64,000 nucleotides of DNA from an uncultured Chloroflexota bacterium (GCA_902791025.1 CADATZ010000012.1:18741-82740); one strand, 5' to 3'; shown: positions 1 through 9,982, counted from the first letter of the stretch. The notes: generated by a model not told the origin, from the sequence alone. Made by a program: numbers and translations.

Positions 1-103
1 AAATCGCCGGAGAAATGATCTTTATCATTGATAAAAGCTCAAAGTTCAAAGTTCAGATGTGAAATGCGATTTGCGTATCTGATTTTATTTGTAACATAGA
101 TAT

Positions 104-1600
104 ATGGCTAAGAAAAAACAAAACGGAAGAATGACAAGTGAAACGCCGCGGCAGGATGCCTTTGATGCTGCGTGGGAGAAATACCGTCCGCTGGTACCGG
201 AGGATGAACTGCCGGCATTGGAGGAAAGTCTTCATAAACCGCTGCTGCAGGCGTTCCGCCTCAATCCGCTGAAAACGGATGGCTCTGCTTTGGAAGGTAT
301 GTCTTCCCGTTACGGATGGAACCTGGAACCGATTGCGTTCTGTCCTGAGGGTCATCGTGTACGTTCCGCGCAGACCCTGCCCTCCATGACCAATGAACAC
401 CGCATGGGGTATTATTACATTCAGGACAGCGCTTCGATGATGCCGGTGATGCTGTATGATGCCGATCGATTGCAGGATTCACCGCTGATCCTTGACCTGG
501 CGGCTTCTCCCGGCGGAAAGACCACACACCTGATCAGCCGCAGTCTGGATAAGGGTCTGGTTGTAGCCAATGATTCCAGTGCATCTCGAATTCCTGCCCT
601 GAAGACAGTTTTGAAAACCTGGGGCAGTATCTCTCATGCTATTACGCAGTTTCCCGGCGAAAGCTATGGAGACTGGTTCCCGAATACCTTTGATCTGATC
701 CTTCTGGATGCGCCTTGCAGCATGCAGAGCCTCGTTTCCCTCGATTCACATCCGATGCGTCCCATCACGGAACGGGAGGAAAAGGCACTGGCGCAGCGGC
801 AGACCGCTCTGCTGAAATCCGCTTTGAAAGCTCTGCGGCCCGGCGGACAGATCGTTTATTCCACCTGCACCCTTTCCCCGGATGAGGATGAGGCCGTGGT
901 GGACGCGATCCTGAAGGCTTTTCATGGAAAAGTGCACGTTGCGGATGCGGCAGAGCGTATTCCATGGCCGGCTCCCGGATTGACAGAGGCTTATGGAAAA
1001 GAATATGATTCGTCTGTCCGTGGAGCGGTGCGTCTTTGGCCGCATCGTTATGAGACAGCGGGATTTTTTGCCTGCCTGCTGGAAAAAGATGATTATTTTG
1101 ACACAGAACCCGGCGTTGACCGGACTGACGCACCTTATCGATCCTGGGAAAAGAGCAGTTTTGCTCCGGTGAAAGCGTCTGACATGGCGGAGTTGTCCGC
1201 CTGGCTGAAAGATCAGTTTGGTCTTTCGCTCATGAGTCTTTGTGAAACTCCTGAAGCAGTTATCATGAACCGCGGAAATGAGTTCTGGATGCTGCCGCAG
1301 CGTTATATTGAAACATTTTCAACCCTGCCAAGTAAATCTGTTGGTATGAGACTTGCAACTAAAACAACAGGTGGATTTGTTCCTGATAATGACTGGATAT
1401 GCCGTTTTTTCAGTCAAACAGAAGGCAGTCGTTTTATTCCGGACCCGGAACAGCAGATTCAATGGCTGAACGGTGCGGATATTCGTCCTGATTCTGTTTC
1501 ATTATCACGCGGAACGATGGTCATGGTCCAGGATGATCATGGCGTGTTTCTTGGATGCGGCAGGGTGAGTGCCGACCGGATCCGTAATTTTAACAAATAG
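104..1600 (+). CDS. rsmF: RsmF/RsmB-type rRNA cytosine-C5 methyltransferase
   Basis: The 498-residue protein belongs to the NOL1/NOP2/Sun family, which transfers a methyl group from S-adenosylmethionine to C5 of a cytosine in rRNA. The SAM-binding motif DLAASPGGKT is at residues 131-140. The two cysteines of the family mechanism are both present, in DAPCS (Cys205) and STCTLSP (Cys255). The last 100 residues look like the PUA-type RNA-binding tail of RsmF (YebU) proteins, so RsmF fits better than RsmB, which carries an N-terminal NusB-like domain absent here. The ATG at 104 follows an AT-rich leader without a clear Shine-Dalgarno site. The exact target base cannot be read from sequence. Family assignment is secure, the symbol less so. 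Confidence 0.85.
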   Translation: MAKKKQNGRMTSETPRQDAFDAAWEKYRPLVPEDELPALEESLHKPLLQAFRLNPLKTDGSALEGMSSRYGWNLEPIAFCPEGHRVRSAQTLPSMTNEHRMGYYYIQDSASMMPVMLYDADRLQDSPLILDLAASPGGKTTHLISRSLDKGLVVANDSSASRIPALKTVLKTWGSISHAITQFPGESYGDWFPNTFDLILLDAPCSMQSLVSLDSHPMRPITEREEKALAQRQTALLKSALKALRPGGQIVYSTCTLSPDEDEAVVDAILKAFHGKVHVADAAERIPWPAPGLTEAYGKEYDSSVRGAVRLWPHRYETAGFFACLLEKDDYFDTEPGVDRTDAPYRSWEKSSFAPVKASDMAELSAWLKDQFGLSLMSLCETPEAVIMNRGNEFWMLPQRYIETFSTLPSKSVGMRLATKTTGGFVPDNDWICRFFSQTEGSRFIPDPEQQIQWLNGADIRPDSVSLSRGTMVMVQDDHGVFLGCGRVSADRIRNFNK

Positions 1601-1644
1601 CATGCTTATGCTTAATTTGATAAAAGGTGTACCGGGGCGAAACA

Positions 1645-2136
1645 ATGAGCAAAAAAAGCTTTTGTATTCTGATTTTACTAATAGCAGCAGTATTTCTTCT
1701 CTGTTCCTGCGGTCAAAAGACTGAACAGGTTGAACCGACTGTCGAAATTTTTCAGCCGACGCGTTCTGTCGCGACGGTTGCCGTGCCGACAAGGGCTCCC
1801 TCTTGTAATAATGTAATGACTTATCTCGGGGATGCGAATTATGCGGACGGCACAGTGATGAGTCCGGGACAGAAATTCACAAAAGAGTGGGAAGTTATCA
1901 ATTACAGTGATTGTAACTGGGACTCCAAATATCATCTGTTTTTCATTTCCGGCAATCAGATGGGCGCTCCGGATTTTGTTGAGATCCCGCATATTCCCAT
2001 CGGTTCCAAGGGTAAGATTTCTGTGGAGCTCACAGCTCCGACTGAACCCGGTGAGTACCGTTCGGAATGGAAGCTCTTTGGTGCGGATAACCGGTTCTTC
2101 GGTGAATCTCTTGTTGCCAAAATTGTTGTGCAGTAA
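1645..2136 (+). CDS. Lipoprotein with NBR1-type Ig-like domain
   Basis: The frame opens at GTG 1627, but ATG 1645 gives a clean lipoprotein signal: Met-Ser-Lys-Lys, a hydrophobic stretch and the lipobox-like LLCSC. The mature part has a short linker containing TVEIFQPTR and then a single domain of about 110 residues. That domain has the PGQKFTKEWEVINYSDCNW block and a C-terminal GEYRSEWKL strand, typical of NBR1-like Ig domains that are common in Chloroflexota secreted proteins. It is probably anchored on the outer face of the cell membrane. Its role is unknown; related domains are thought to mediate protein contacts. It starts 45 nt after the methyltransferase stop, and a hairpin terminator follows it. 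Confidence 0.7.
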   Translation: MSKKSFCILILLIAAVFLLCSCGQKTEQVEPTVEIFQPTRSVATVAVPTRAPSCNNVMTYLGDANYADGTVMSPGQKFTKEWEVINYSDCNWDSKYHLFFISGNQMGAPDFVEIPHIPIGSKGKISVELTAPTEPGEYRSEWKLFGADNRFFGESLVAKIVVQ

Positions 2137-2169
2137 ATCGATTAGAATTATATAGAAATTGATACATCA

Positions 2170-2191
2170 AAAGAGGTCATGCGGCCTCTTT
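2170..2191 (+). terminator. Hairpin terminator after the lipoprotein gene
   Basis: A 9-bp stem (AAAGAGGTC with GGCCTCTTT, one G-T pair) closes a 4-nt loop and is followed by a weakly T-rich stretch. It lies 33 nt after the stop codon at 2136. Confidence 0.55.
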
Positions 2192-2269
2192 GTGGTATTT
2201 ATTGCCGGCAGCGGTTTATATTGAAAAACTCGGGTCAATAAATATTGGCACCTTTTGGGAGGACCTTTT

Positions 2270-3655
2270 ATGTTGGATGACATTTTATCAGTCCGGAAAT
2301 CAGCATTTGATTCCGGCAGTCATACGGAACTGCGGGGACAGTTAAACCGCAGCCGCCGGGTGACTTTACTTTCCGGAAATGTAGTTGGCAATGCACGGTC
2401 TGATGTTTCGGGTGTATCTGCCCGCGTTTATAAAAATGGTACTTACGGCTTTTCTTCCATGGCGGATTATACTCCCGAAGCGGTGCAGAAGGTTTTGAAA
2501 GCTGCCTCGGACAATGCGGCTTTTATGGACAGACATGTGCCGGCAGGAAAACCCGCTCTCCCGGCGCTGAAGCATGATGTTTATAAAACACGGAAAGGGA
2601 TCAATGACCCGGCACAGAAGGTTTATATCGATTTCTCCAAAGCGTTGGACGCTTATGTTTCCGAACACTGTCCCGAGTTGATCAGCCGTGTGGTGGTCGC
2701 GACGGAAGATTCGATGGAAAAACTGCTGGTTACCTCAGACGGTATGGATTCGCATACGATTCTGCCCCGTTCCTATTGCTATGTGTTTCTCACCGCGCAG
2801 ACACCGGACGGACAACCGGTGGAGCTCTTTAAGGCTTTTGGCGGAGAGGGAACCTTTGACGTCAACTTTACGGATCCTTCCGTCTGGTATGGCGAAATTG
2901 ACAAGTTATATGAACATTTGATGAGAAAACGTGAAGGCGTCTATGCTGATGCCGGATTGAAAACCGTAATTCTCGGCGGGATGATGACCGGAATGCTTTC
3001 GCATGAAGCCGTGGGGCATACAGTGGAGGCTGATCTGGTCCTTGGCGGATCCGTTGCCGGGCATTGCCTGAACCAACAGGTCGCCAGTGAAAAAGTTACG
3101 CTGACGGATTTTGCCAACACCGCTTTTGGCAAACGCTGCCCGCTCCCGGTTTTTGTGGATGATGAGGGAACGAAGGCGCAGGATGTCCCGCTCATCGAAA
3201 ACGGCATACTGACCGGTTACATGAACAGCCGTGAGAGTGCCCTACACTTTGGTATGGAACCCCGCGGAAATGCCCGCGCCTGGCAGTTTTCCGACGAACC
3301 GCTGATCCGCATGCGCAACACCTCTGTCCATCCGGGTACGGATAAGCTGGAAGATATGATCGCCTCGATCGATGATGGGTACTATCTCATCGATTCCGGG
3401 AACGGTCAGGCAGATACCACCGGTGAATTCATGTTTGGCGTGACCATGGGATATGAAATCAAAAACGGAAAACTGGGCCGTGCGCTGCTGGACACCACGA
3501 TATCGGGTGTGGCATTTGAGATGCTCAAGACTGTTGATATGGTAGGAGATACCGTAGTCTGGTCGAGTTCTGGTTTCTGTGGAAAGAAACAGCCGATGCC
3601 CGTCGGTATGGGCGGACCGGCACTGCGCTGCAAAGTGATGATCGGAGGACGCTGA
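2270..3655 (+). CDS. tldD: TldD metalloprotease subunit
   Basis: This is the catalytic half of the TldD/TldE heterodimeric zinc protease, which in other bacteria trims leader peptides of modified peptides such as microcin B17 and degrades unfolded antitoxins. The zinc-binding HExxGH motif reads SHEAVGHTVE, with His245, Glu246 and His250 counted from ATG 2270. That start has a GGGAGG ribosome binding site at 2257-2262 with 7-nt spacing; the frame extends upstream to 2255 without a comparable site. The pmbA/tldE partner begins one base after the stop, so the two form an operon. No obvious modified-peptide precursor lies nearby, so the substrate is unknown. Confidence 0.92.
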   Translation: MLDDILSVRKSAFDSGSHTELRGQLNRSRRVTLLSGNVVGNARSDVSGVSARVYKNGTYGFSSMADYTPEAVQKVLKAASDNAAFMDRHVPAGKPALPALKHDVYKTRKGINDPAQKVYIDFSKALDAYVSEHCPELISRVVVATEDSMEKLLVTSDGMDSHTILPRSYCYVFLTAQTPDGQPVELFKAFGGEGTFDVNFTDPSVWYGEIDKLYEHLMRKREGVYADAGLKTVILGGMMTGMLSHEAVGHTVEADLVLGGSVAGHCLNQQVASEKVTLTDFANTAFGKRCPLPVFVDDEGTKAQDVPLIENGILTGYMNSRESALHFGMEPRGNARAWQFSDEPLIRMRNTSVHPGTDKLEDMIASIDDGYYLIDSGNGQADTTGEFMFGVTMGYEIKNGKLGRALLDTTISGVAFEMLKTVDMVGDTVVWSSSGFCGKKQPMPVGMGGPALRCKVMIGGR

Positions 3656-3656
3656 G

Positions 3657-4958
3657 ATGAATGACCTTGAAAACCTTGCTGAATATATCATTGTAGAAGC
3701 CAAAGCCCAGGGCGCTGATTATGTGCATTGTGTCGTTCGGGAAAGTGAAAAGAAAGAATTCAATGTCGATGGCGGTAAATTCTCTCTGATGCGGACTTTG
3801 TTTGACCGCGATGTCGCAATCACTGTCCTGAAAGAAGGACGTAAGGGTTCTGTTCATGTCAACCGCTTTGATGAAGGCTCCGTTTATGATGCGATCGGGG
3901 AATGTATCGCGGCTTCTGAAAGTGCTGAACCGGATGCTGCCTGGCAATTCTGTGATGAACCGTCTGAACAAACTTATGTTCAGGGAACTCCGACCTGTGA
4001 CACGGAAAAGCTCTTTTTCCGGACAAAAGAACTGCTGGAAAATATCAAGGAACGCCACCCGAAAATTCTGGTTGAGCAGATGATTGCGTCTCATGATTCC
4101 TACCGCAGTGTTTATCTGAACTCCAACTGTGTGTTTTACCATCCGACAGCCGGAGCCTATAATTTTTCATTAATGTATTCCGCGCATGACGGGGAAAAAA
4201 GCTCTTCGTTTTTCGGCAGTGATGTGACGCTTGCGAAGCTGGACAAGCCGGTTATTGAATGTGCATTGATCGATCGGGAGCTTTCCGAAATCGAAAAACA
4301 GCTTGATCCCGAACCGCTTGACGGGAAATTTACGGGAACTGTTTTACTGGCGCCCGCGGCTCTTTCAGAGATCGTGTTAGGTACGGTTTTCGGTAATTTT
4401 GTTTCTGACAGCAGCCTGATCGAAGGTACATCCATCTGGAAGGATAAACTGGGTGAAAAGGTTGCCGATGATCGCCTGTCCATTACACTCAAAGCTCGGG
4501 GGGATGATATCGTTATCGGTTCCCGTGTCACCGGGGAAGGTTATCCGGCTGAAGATTTTGACCTGATCCGTGATGGAAAGCTGGTGAGCTTTGACCTGAG
4601 CCAGTATGGCGCAAATAAGACCGGTTTTCAGCGTGCCGGCTGCAGCAGTGGGAATATCTTTATCCCGGCGGGTGAAAAATCACTTGAAGAAATCATTGCG
4701 GGTATCGAGCGCGGTGTTCTGGTGATGCGTTTTTCCGGCGGAGAACCGGCTCCCAGCGGTGAGTTTTCCGGTGTGGCGAAGAACAGCTTTCTGATCGAAA
4801 ACGGAAAGATCACCAATGCTCTGGCCGAAACCATGATCAGCGGCTGCGTGCCGGATATGCTGAACAACATCCGGGAAATCTCCAGTGATCTCCTGAAGGA
4901 TGGCTCTGTGAGTCTCCCCTACATCGCTTTTGATGGTGTGACGATTTCAGGAAAATAG
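3657..4958 (+). CDS. pmbA: TldE/PmbA protease partner subunit
   Basis: This 433-residue protein is the non-catalytic partner of TldD. It has the family fold but no HExxxH motif, as expected for TldE/PmbA, and ends with the SGEFSGVAKNSFLIENG and GCVPDML blocks shared by the family. Its ATG lies one base after the tldD stop, and the tldD tail GGAGGACGC provides the ribosome binding site, so translation is probably coupled. The two subunits should assemble as a 1:1 cytoplasmic complex. Length is normal and nothing suggests decay. Confidence 0.9.
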   Translation: MNDLENLAEYIIVEAKAQGADYVHCVVRESEKKEFNVDGGKFSLMRTLFDRDVAITVLKEGRKGSVHVNRFDEGSVYDAIGECIAASESAEPDAAWQFCDEPSEQTYVQGTPTCDTEKLFFRTKELLENIKERHPKILVEQMIASHDSYRSVYLNSNCVFYHPTAGAYNFSLMYSAHDGEKSSSFFGSDVTLAKLDKPVIECALIDRELSEIEKQLDPEPLDGKFTGTVLLAPAALSEIVLGTVFGNFVSDSSLIEGTSIWKDKLGEKVADDRLSITLKARGDDIVIGSRVTGEGYPAEDFDLIRDGKLVSFDLSQYGANKTGFQRAGCSSGNIFIPAGEKSLEEIIAGIERGVLVMRFSGGEPAPSGEFSGVAKNSFLIENGKITNALAETMISGCVPDMLNNIREISSDLLKDGSVSLPYIAFDGVTISGK

Positions 4959-4965
4959 GCAATAT

Positions 4966-6522
4966 ATGTCTAATGATCTTGTCCCTATCATCAGAGATTT
5001 AATTGCACATAAGCATGAGGAAGAGTGGTTTGAATTCAAGCAGAATTGGTTTGAACCACATGCTTTGGGTGAGTATATTTCCGCCTTATCAAATGCTGCT
5101 GCGCTTCAGGGACGGAAATTCAGTTACTTTGTATGGGGAATAGAAAACGAGACCCATAAAATACTTGGTACAAATTTTGATTTTCATCAGGATGTTAAAA
5201 AAGAACCATTGATTCATTATCTTTCCAGACAGACAGATCCTGATATAGGGTTTTGGTTTCAGGAACTTCTCTTAGATAGTAAACGCATTGTCGTCCTGGT
5301 CATTCCTGCAGCTGTGAAAACGCCAACAGCCTTTGATGATGTTCGTTATATCCGCATTGGTTCCAGTAAGGAAAAGCTGATGCGCTATCCGGAACATGAG
5401 TCACAGTTATTCTATATTCTGCGTCATGGATTCCCAACGATTGAAAATATGGCTGCGGAATATCAGGATCTGACCTTTAATAAATTGCTGGTGTATTACG
5501 AAGCAAAGGGTTTGCAATTAAACAAGCGAACCTTCAGAAAGAATCTTGGCTTATTAACTTCGGAAGGAAAATATAATGTCCTTGCACAGCTGCTTTCGGA
5601 TGACAGCAGAATCCCGATACGCTTTGGTTTGTTTAGCGGAAACACAAAAACTTCCATGTTGTATTCGGTTAGAGAATTCGGAAATACATGCCTGTTGTAT
5701 TCACTGGATGACGTACTGCGCTATGGAGATGTTCTGAATATCCCACAGGCTGATGAACGGAACCGGATCGTTGAGCGGAAAGAGGTGATGCTTTTTAATC
5801 AGGAAGCCTATCGGGAAGCAGTAATCAATGCTTTTGTCCACAACCGTTGGCTGGATGGGAATGCACCGATGTTTAATGCTTTCCGGGATCGGGTAGAAAT
5901 TCTTTCTCATGGTAGTTTACCCCCGAATCAAACAATTGAGGGCTTTTATGCCGGTGAATCTGTTCCGGTAAATCCGGCTCTTTCCCGTATTTTTATTCAG
6001 CTGCATATCACGGAACATACCGGCAGAGGTGTGCCGAAAATTACGGACGTATATGGTGAAACTGCAGTTCGCTTTAACGAAAATAACATCATTGTGACAA
6101 TTCCTTTAAATTGGCTGAATGTACAAGATCAGGAGAATAATGTACAAGATGGTGTAAAAAATCTCCAAGTTACTACCCAAGTCGCGTCTGAAAATGTACA
6201 AGATCAGAGAGTAAATACCCCAGATGAAGTGTTGGGTCCCCCAGATATTACCCTAGATGAGGGTTTAAATACCCCAGATATTACCCTAGATGAGGGAAAC
6301 GATTATCCATATCTATTTAATAAAATTGGAGAAATTGAAAAGAAAATACTTGGCTTTTGTGTTGTTCCGAGAAATATCCTGGAAATTGCAGTTTATCTGG
6401 GATATAAAGAGAAAAAAACGGTCAGAAAGTATTTGTTTCCTCTCATCGAAATCGGTCGTATTGCAATGACGATGCCGGATAAACCAACCAGTAAATATCA
6501 AAAATACGTAACGATAAAATGA
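4966..6522 (+). CDS. AlbA_2-domain (Schlafen-like) ATP-binding regulator-like protein
   Basis: Residues about 10-130 form an AlbA_2/Schlafen-type domain (EWFEFKQNW start, then YIRIGSS). Residues about 270-390 form the GHKL-like ATPase-type C-terminal part usual in this family (REAVINAFVHNRW, GRGVPKITDVYG). A low-complexity segment near residues 385-445 carries two copies of NTPDITLDEG plus shorter NVQD repeats. A winged-helix domain (ILEIAVYLGYKEKKTVRKYL) ends the protein. Members are annotated as transcriptional regulators or helicase-related proteins, but most are uncharacterised and some sit in defence islands. It starts 7 nt after pmbA with a weak ribosome binding site, so it may be read through. 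The same type of C-terminal winged helix recurs as a fragment at 47953-48321. Confidence 0.75.
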   Translation: MSNDLVPIIRDLIAHKHEEEWFEFKQNWFEPHALGEYISALSNAAALQGRKFSYFVWGIENETHKILGTNFDFHQDVKKEPLIHYLSRQTDPDIGFWFQELLLDSKRIVVLVIPAAVKTPTAFDDVRYIRIGSSKEKLMRYPEHESQLFYILRHGFPTIENMAAEYQDLTFNKLLVYYEAKGLQLNKRTFRKNLGLLTSEGKYNVLAQLLSDDSRIPIRFGLFSGNTKTSMLYSVREFGNTCLLYSLDDVLRYGDVLNIPQADERNRIVERKEVMLFNQEAYREAVINAFVHNRWLDGNAPMFNAFRDRVEILSHGSLPPNQTIEGFYAGESVPVNPALSRIFIQLHITEHTGRGVPKITDVYGETAVRFNENNIIVTIPLNWLNVQDQENNVQDGVKNLQVTTQVASENVQDQRVNTPDEVLGPPDITLDEGLNTPDITLDEGNDYPYLFNKIGEIEKKILGFCVVPRNILEIAVYLGYKEKKTVRKYLFPLIEIGRIAMTMPDKPTSKYQKYVTIK

Positions 6523-6531
6523 ATTTGAGAT

Positions 6532-6557
6532 AAAAATACCGAAACAGGTGTTTTTTT
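6532..6557 (+). terminator. Rho-independent terminator
   Basis: The stem AAAAATACC / GGTGTTTTT closes a 6-nt loop (GAAACA) and runs into a T tract. It lies 10 nt after the stop of the AlbA_2 gene and between convergent genes. Confidence 0.65.
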
Positions 6558-6610
6558 ATCCGATACCGAGCCAGAGAAAACAGCTTCCCTGTAACTCGGC
6601 TCTTCTTATA

Positions 6611-8659
6611 TCACTCGATCTCCCCTGCCAGCATGCGGGCGCGTTTCCAGGGTGGGACGTCCTCGAGATCGGCAAGGAGACCCCGCATTTCGTAGACCTG
6701 GTCGCGGAGTTCGGCGGCTTTTTCGAATTCGAGGTTCTTTGCGGCTTCTTTCATCTCCTTCTCCAGCTGCGCCAGGGCGTGCTTGAGCTCATTCTTCGGG
6801 AGACGCTGTTTGGTATCACGGAAATCCTTTTTGGCATCGGAAATCGCGGAAGAAGTAGTCAGCCGTTCGGAGAGGTCGTAGATGGCTTTTTGAATGGTCA
6901 TCGGCTTGATGTGGTGCTCTTCGTTATAAGCCATCTGTTTTTTGCGGCGGCGGTTGGTCTCGTCAATGGCATATTTCATGGAATCTGTCATGTTATCCGC
7001 GTACATGATGACCTTGCCATCCGCGTTTCGGGCGGCGCGTCCGATGGTCTGGATCAGGGAAACGGAGGAACGCAGGAAACCTTCCTTATCCGCATCGATA
7101 ATGGCGACCAGGGAAACTTCCGGCAGGTCCAGCCCTTCACGCAGCAGATTAATCCCTACGATCACATCGTAAACACCGGCACGCATATCCCGGAGAATCG
7201 AAATTCGTTCCAGGGTATCCACTTCGGAATGCAGATATTGGACCTTGATCTCGTTGTCTTTGAGATAATCTGTCAGGTCCTCCGCCATGCGTTTTGTTAA
7301 GGTTGTGACCAGAACACGCTGATGAATGGCGGTGCGCTTGCGGATCTCCGCGATCAAATCGTCGATCTGCCCTTTGATCGGCCGGACTTCGACCACCGGA
7401 TCGACCAGACCGGTCGGGCGGATGATCTGTTCGGCGATGTGCTCTGCGTGCTGCAGTTCATAAGGTCCCGGGGTCGCGGAGGTATAGATGGTCTGCCCCA
7501 TCACTTCTTCGAATTCCTCAAAAGTCAGCGGTCGGTTGTCCAACGCGGAGGGCAGCCGGAAACCGTATTCGATGAGCGTATTCTTGCGGTTGTAATCCCC
7601 GTGGTGCATCCCGCGGATCTGCGGGATAGTCATGTGAGATTCATCGATGAAGAGCAGGTAATCCGTCGGGAGAAAGTCCATCAGCGTCCATGGGTGGGAC
7701 CCGGCGGGACGCTGGTCCAGATGGCGGGAGTAGTTCTCAATACCGGAGCAGTACCCGGTCTCGCGGATCATTTCCAGGTCGAAGTTGGTTCGCTGCTCAA
7801 TGCGCTGAGCCTCCAGCAGCATGCCGCGATCCTTAAAGAATTTGATGCGTTCTGCCAGTTCGGTTTCGATATCGGTCAGGGACTGCTTGAGCCGGGCTTC
7901 ATCGGTGAGGTAGTGTTTGGCCGGGAAAATATCGACACTGTCCAGAACTTCCAGCAGCTCGCCGGTCAGGGGATTGACGGCGGTGATGCGTTCGATCTCA
8001 TCATCAAAGAAGGAGATGCGGTAGGCAGTGTTTTCATCATAAGCGGGATAGATATCCAGTGTATCTCCGCGGACCCGGAAGGAGCCGGGTTTGAAATCCA
8101 TGTCGTGACGTTCGTAATGGCTTTCGAGCAGGCTGCGGAGCAGCGCGTTGCGGCGGTTGATGGTTCCGGTTTTGAGTGTGATGATATATTTGCCGTAAAG
8201 CTCCGGGTCACCCAGACCGTAAATGCAGGAGACAGAAGCGATGATGATCACGTCCTTGCGTCCGGTCAGCGCGGCGGTAGCAGCAAGCCGCAGCCGGTCG
8301 ATCTCGTCGTTGGTGTCGGTTTCCTTTTCGATGTAGAGGTCATGCCGGGGTACGTAAGCTTCCGGCTGGTAGTAGTCGTAGTAGGAGACGAAATATTCGA
8401 CCGCGTTGTTCGGGAAAAACTCTTTGAATTCCGCGTAAAGCTGGGCGGCAAGGGTTTTGTTGTGAGCCATCACCAGCGCAGGCCGCTGGACCTGCTGGAT
8501 GATGTTGGCCATGGTGAAGGTCTTGCCGGTACCGGTAGCGCCGAGCAGCACCTGATGTTTGCGGCCAAGGTTGATGCCTTCCACCAGCTCCGCGATTGCC
8601 TGCGGCTGGTCGCCCATTGGTTTGTATTGTGCGTGAAGTTCAAAGGGTTTGTCGATCAT
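6611..8659 (-). CDS. uvrB: Excinuclease ABC subunit B
   Basis: This 682-residue protein is UvrB, the damage-verifying helicase-like subunit of nucleotide excision repair. It has Walker A GATGTGKT (residues 40-47), the DNA-probing beta-hairpin region ([12 protein letters not shown]), the DESH box, the QTIGRAAR helicase motif VI and a C-terminal UVR domain ([16 protein letters not shown]) for contact with UvrC. Length is normal. The start at 8659 is preceded by an AAGGAG-type site on the minus strand. No uvrA or uvrC lies in the window. A long open frame on the opposite strand is a shadow of this gene. Confidence 0.97.
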   Translation of the reverse strand: MIDKPFELHAQYKPMGDQPQAIAELVEGINLGRKHQVLLGATGTGKTFTMANIIQQVQRPALVMAHNKTLAAQLYAEFKEFFPNNAVEYFVSYYDYYQPEAYVPRHDLYIEKETDTNDEIDRLRLAATAALTGRKDVIIIASVSCIYGLGDPELYGKYIITLKTGTINRRNALLRSLLESHYERHDMDFKPGSFRVRGDTLDIYPAYDENTAYRISFFDDEIERITAVNPLTGELLEVLDSVDIFPAKHYLTDEARLKQSLTDIETELAERIKFFKDRGMLLEAQRIEQRTNFDLEMIRETGYCSGIENYSRHLDQRPAGSHPWTLMDFLPTDYLLFIDESHMTIPQIRGMHHGDYNRKNTLIEYGFRLPSALDNRPLTFEEFEEVMGQTIYTSATPGPYELQHAEHIAEQIIRPTGLVDPVVEVRPIKGQIDDLIAEIRKRTAIHQRVLVTTLTKRMAEDLTDYLKDNEIKVQYLHSEVDTLERISILRDMRAGVYDVIVGINLLREGLDLPEVSLVAIIDADKEGFLRSSVSLIQTIGRAARNADGKVIMYADNMTDSMKYAIDETNRRRKKQMAYNEEHHIKPMTIQKAIYDLSERLTTSSAISDAKKDFRDTKQRLPKNELKHALAQLEKEMKEAAKNLEFEKAAELRDQVYEMRGLLADLEDVPPWKRARMLAGEIE

Positions 8660-8699
8660 TGTTTTTTTCTCCTTGTCCTATTATAGAGCATTTCAGTGT

Positions 8700-8755
8700 T
8701 TTTAGGTGTTAGGTATTAGGTGTTTATTAGGGATTGGGGATTAGGGGCGGATTCT
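8700..8755. repeat. Short tandem repeat cluster, TTAGGTGT type
   Basis: Degenerate 7-8-nt units (TTAGGTGT, TTAGGTAT, then GGGATTGGGGATTAGGGG) are strung together upstream of uvrB. The same unit recurs at 9983-10061, 19950-19984, 28159-28180 and 56574-56596. Confidence 0.7.
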
Positions 8756-8760
8756 TGAAC

Positions 8761-8800
8761 AAAAAGGACGGGTACCTTTTATCTGATACCTGTCCTTTTT
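8761..8800 (-). terminator. Strong hairpin terminator
   Basis: A 14-bp stem (8761-8774 with 8787-8800, one G-T pair) closes a 12-nt loop. It has A and T tracts at its two ends, so it can work on either strand. It lies 31 nt after the stop of the minus-strand gene at 8832. Confidence 0.8.
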
Positions 8801-8831
8801 TGGAGTGGTGTATAAAAATTATTTTTGTGGA

Positions 8832-9785
8832 TCAGTTATGTTGTCCCATCGGAGCGGGAGGCATCTGGCCGTTGCCGTTGAAAGGAGGCTGCTGCTGAGC
8901 CTGTGGTTCGATACCGGCATTTTTGAGGGCAGTCATAAGAGCTTCGAAGGCTTCTGATGTTGCCTGACGGAGGGATTCAATTTCATCGCTGTCCGCGTTC
9001 TTTTCGGCTGCGATTGCGTTTTCAAAGGCATCCAGGAGTGTCTGGAGAGCAGCTTTTGTGTCGGAGTCAGTGACTTCGTCGATGACGTTCTGCAGATTGT
9101 CTGTATCATTCTGTGGGCCGCCCATCGGAGGCATCTGGCTGTTTTGTCCGGGCATGTTCTGATCCATTGTCTGTCCCTGCTGCGGACCGTTCATCGGTCC
9201 ATTGCCGCCAAATCCCTGTCCCGGGTTCATCTGACCATTCCCATTGAAGGGCATACCCTGCGGCTGGGAGGTTTCAATGCCGGCTTCATTCATGGCTGTC
9301 AGGAGCGCTTCCAAGGCCTCGGAAGCGGCTTCACGGTAGGATTCTGCATCATCTTTATCGGCGTCTTTTGCTTCATCCAGGATGGATCGATAAGCGTCGA
9401 GTAAGGTCTGAAGCGTGGACTGTGTGTCTGAGTCGCTTACATTGTTGATGCTGTCCTGCAGTCTGAAAATATCATTTTGCGGACCGCCCATCGGGGGCAT
9501 CTGGCCGAAGCCATTATTATTCTGACCGTTGATGTCCTGTTCCATCTGCTGTCCCTGCGGACCGCCCATCGGGGGCATCTGGCTGAAGCCGTTATTATTC
9601 TGACCGGACATATCCTGTCCCATCTGCTGCCCATGCGGGCCGCCCATCGGGGGCATCATCTGTCCAAAACCATTGTTGTTTTGACCGGGAACCTGGGCAA
9701 ATACATTGGTGAATGACGCAGCCGCGAGAATACAGATCAAAGCAGCCGCCGCGATTTTTTTCATAGAATTGTTATTGATTTTCAT
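8832..9785 (-). CDS. Secreted Met/Pro/Gly/Asn-rich repeat protein
   Basis: ATG 9785 is chosen because it follows an AAAGGAAA site and opens a normal signal peptide (MKKIAAAALICILAAASFTNVFAQ). The frame runs further upstream, but there it only translates the palindromic repeat at 9823-9922. The mature protein alternates low-complexity blocks (NNNGFGQMPPMGGPQGQQM, several copies) with two related acidic helical blocks of about 65 residues (SDSDTxxxLQTLLDA ... AxSEALEALxTAMxxAGIE). The MPPMGGP motif resembles the C-terminal tail of the secreted protein at 30288-32339. Function is unknown; an extracellular or surface role is inferred from the signal peptide. Confidence 0.7.
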   Translation of the reverse strand: MKINNNSMKKIAAAALICILAAASFTNVFAQVPGQNNNGFGQMMPPMGGPHGQQMGQDMSGQNNNGFSQMPPMGGPQGQQMEQDINGQNNNGFGQMPPMGGPQNDIFRLQDSINNVSDSDTQSTLQTLLDAYRSILDEAKDADKDDAESYREAASEALEALLTAMNEAGIETSQPQGMPFNGNGQMNPGQGFGGNGPMNGPQQGQTMDQNMPGQNSQMPPMGGPQNDTDNLQNVIDEVTDSDTKAALQTLLDAFENAIAAEKNADSDEIESLRQATSEAFEALMTALKNAGIEPQAQQQPPFNGNGQMPPAPMGQHN

Positions 9786-9822
9786 TTTTTTATTTTCCTT
9801 TCTTTTGACAGGTTTTTCGTAT

Positions 9823-9922
9823 TTATTCAGGACGAAGCACTTGGGGACTGGCATCTTGTGTCGCGAAGCCGACACGAGCGTGCCTGTAACCATGTGCGTC
9901 ACTGCGGGTTCCGAATAGTTAC
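9823..9922. repeat. Palindromic interspersed repeat, copy 1
   Basis: About 100 bp with core blocks GGGGACTGGCA, CTTGTG, GCGTGCCTGT and CATGTGCG that form an imperfect palindrome, flanked by a TTATTCAG end and a GAATAGTTAC end. It is nearly identical to the copy at 43757-43855. It overlaps the false N-terminal extension of the secreted protein gene. Confidence 0.8.
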
Positions 9923-9982
9923 GTTTTTTCCCTGTTATTGTATTTAAGCGGAAGAAAAAATAAAAAAAAGGGGGTAGGAATT

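Noticed and set aside
7322..8686. 454-codon open frame on the plus strand over uvrB
   Set aside because: It is fully antisense to a highly conserved uvrB and its product resembles nothing; a codon-bias shadow.
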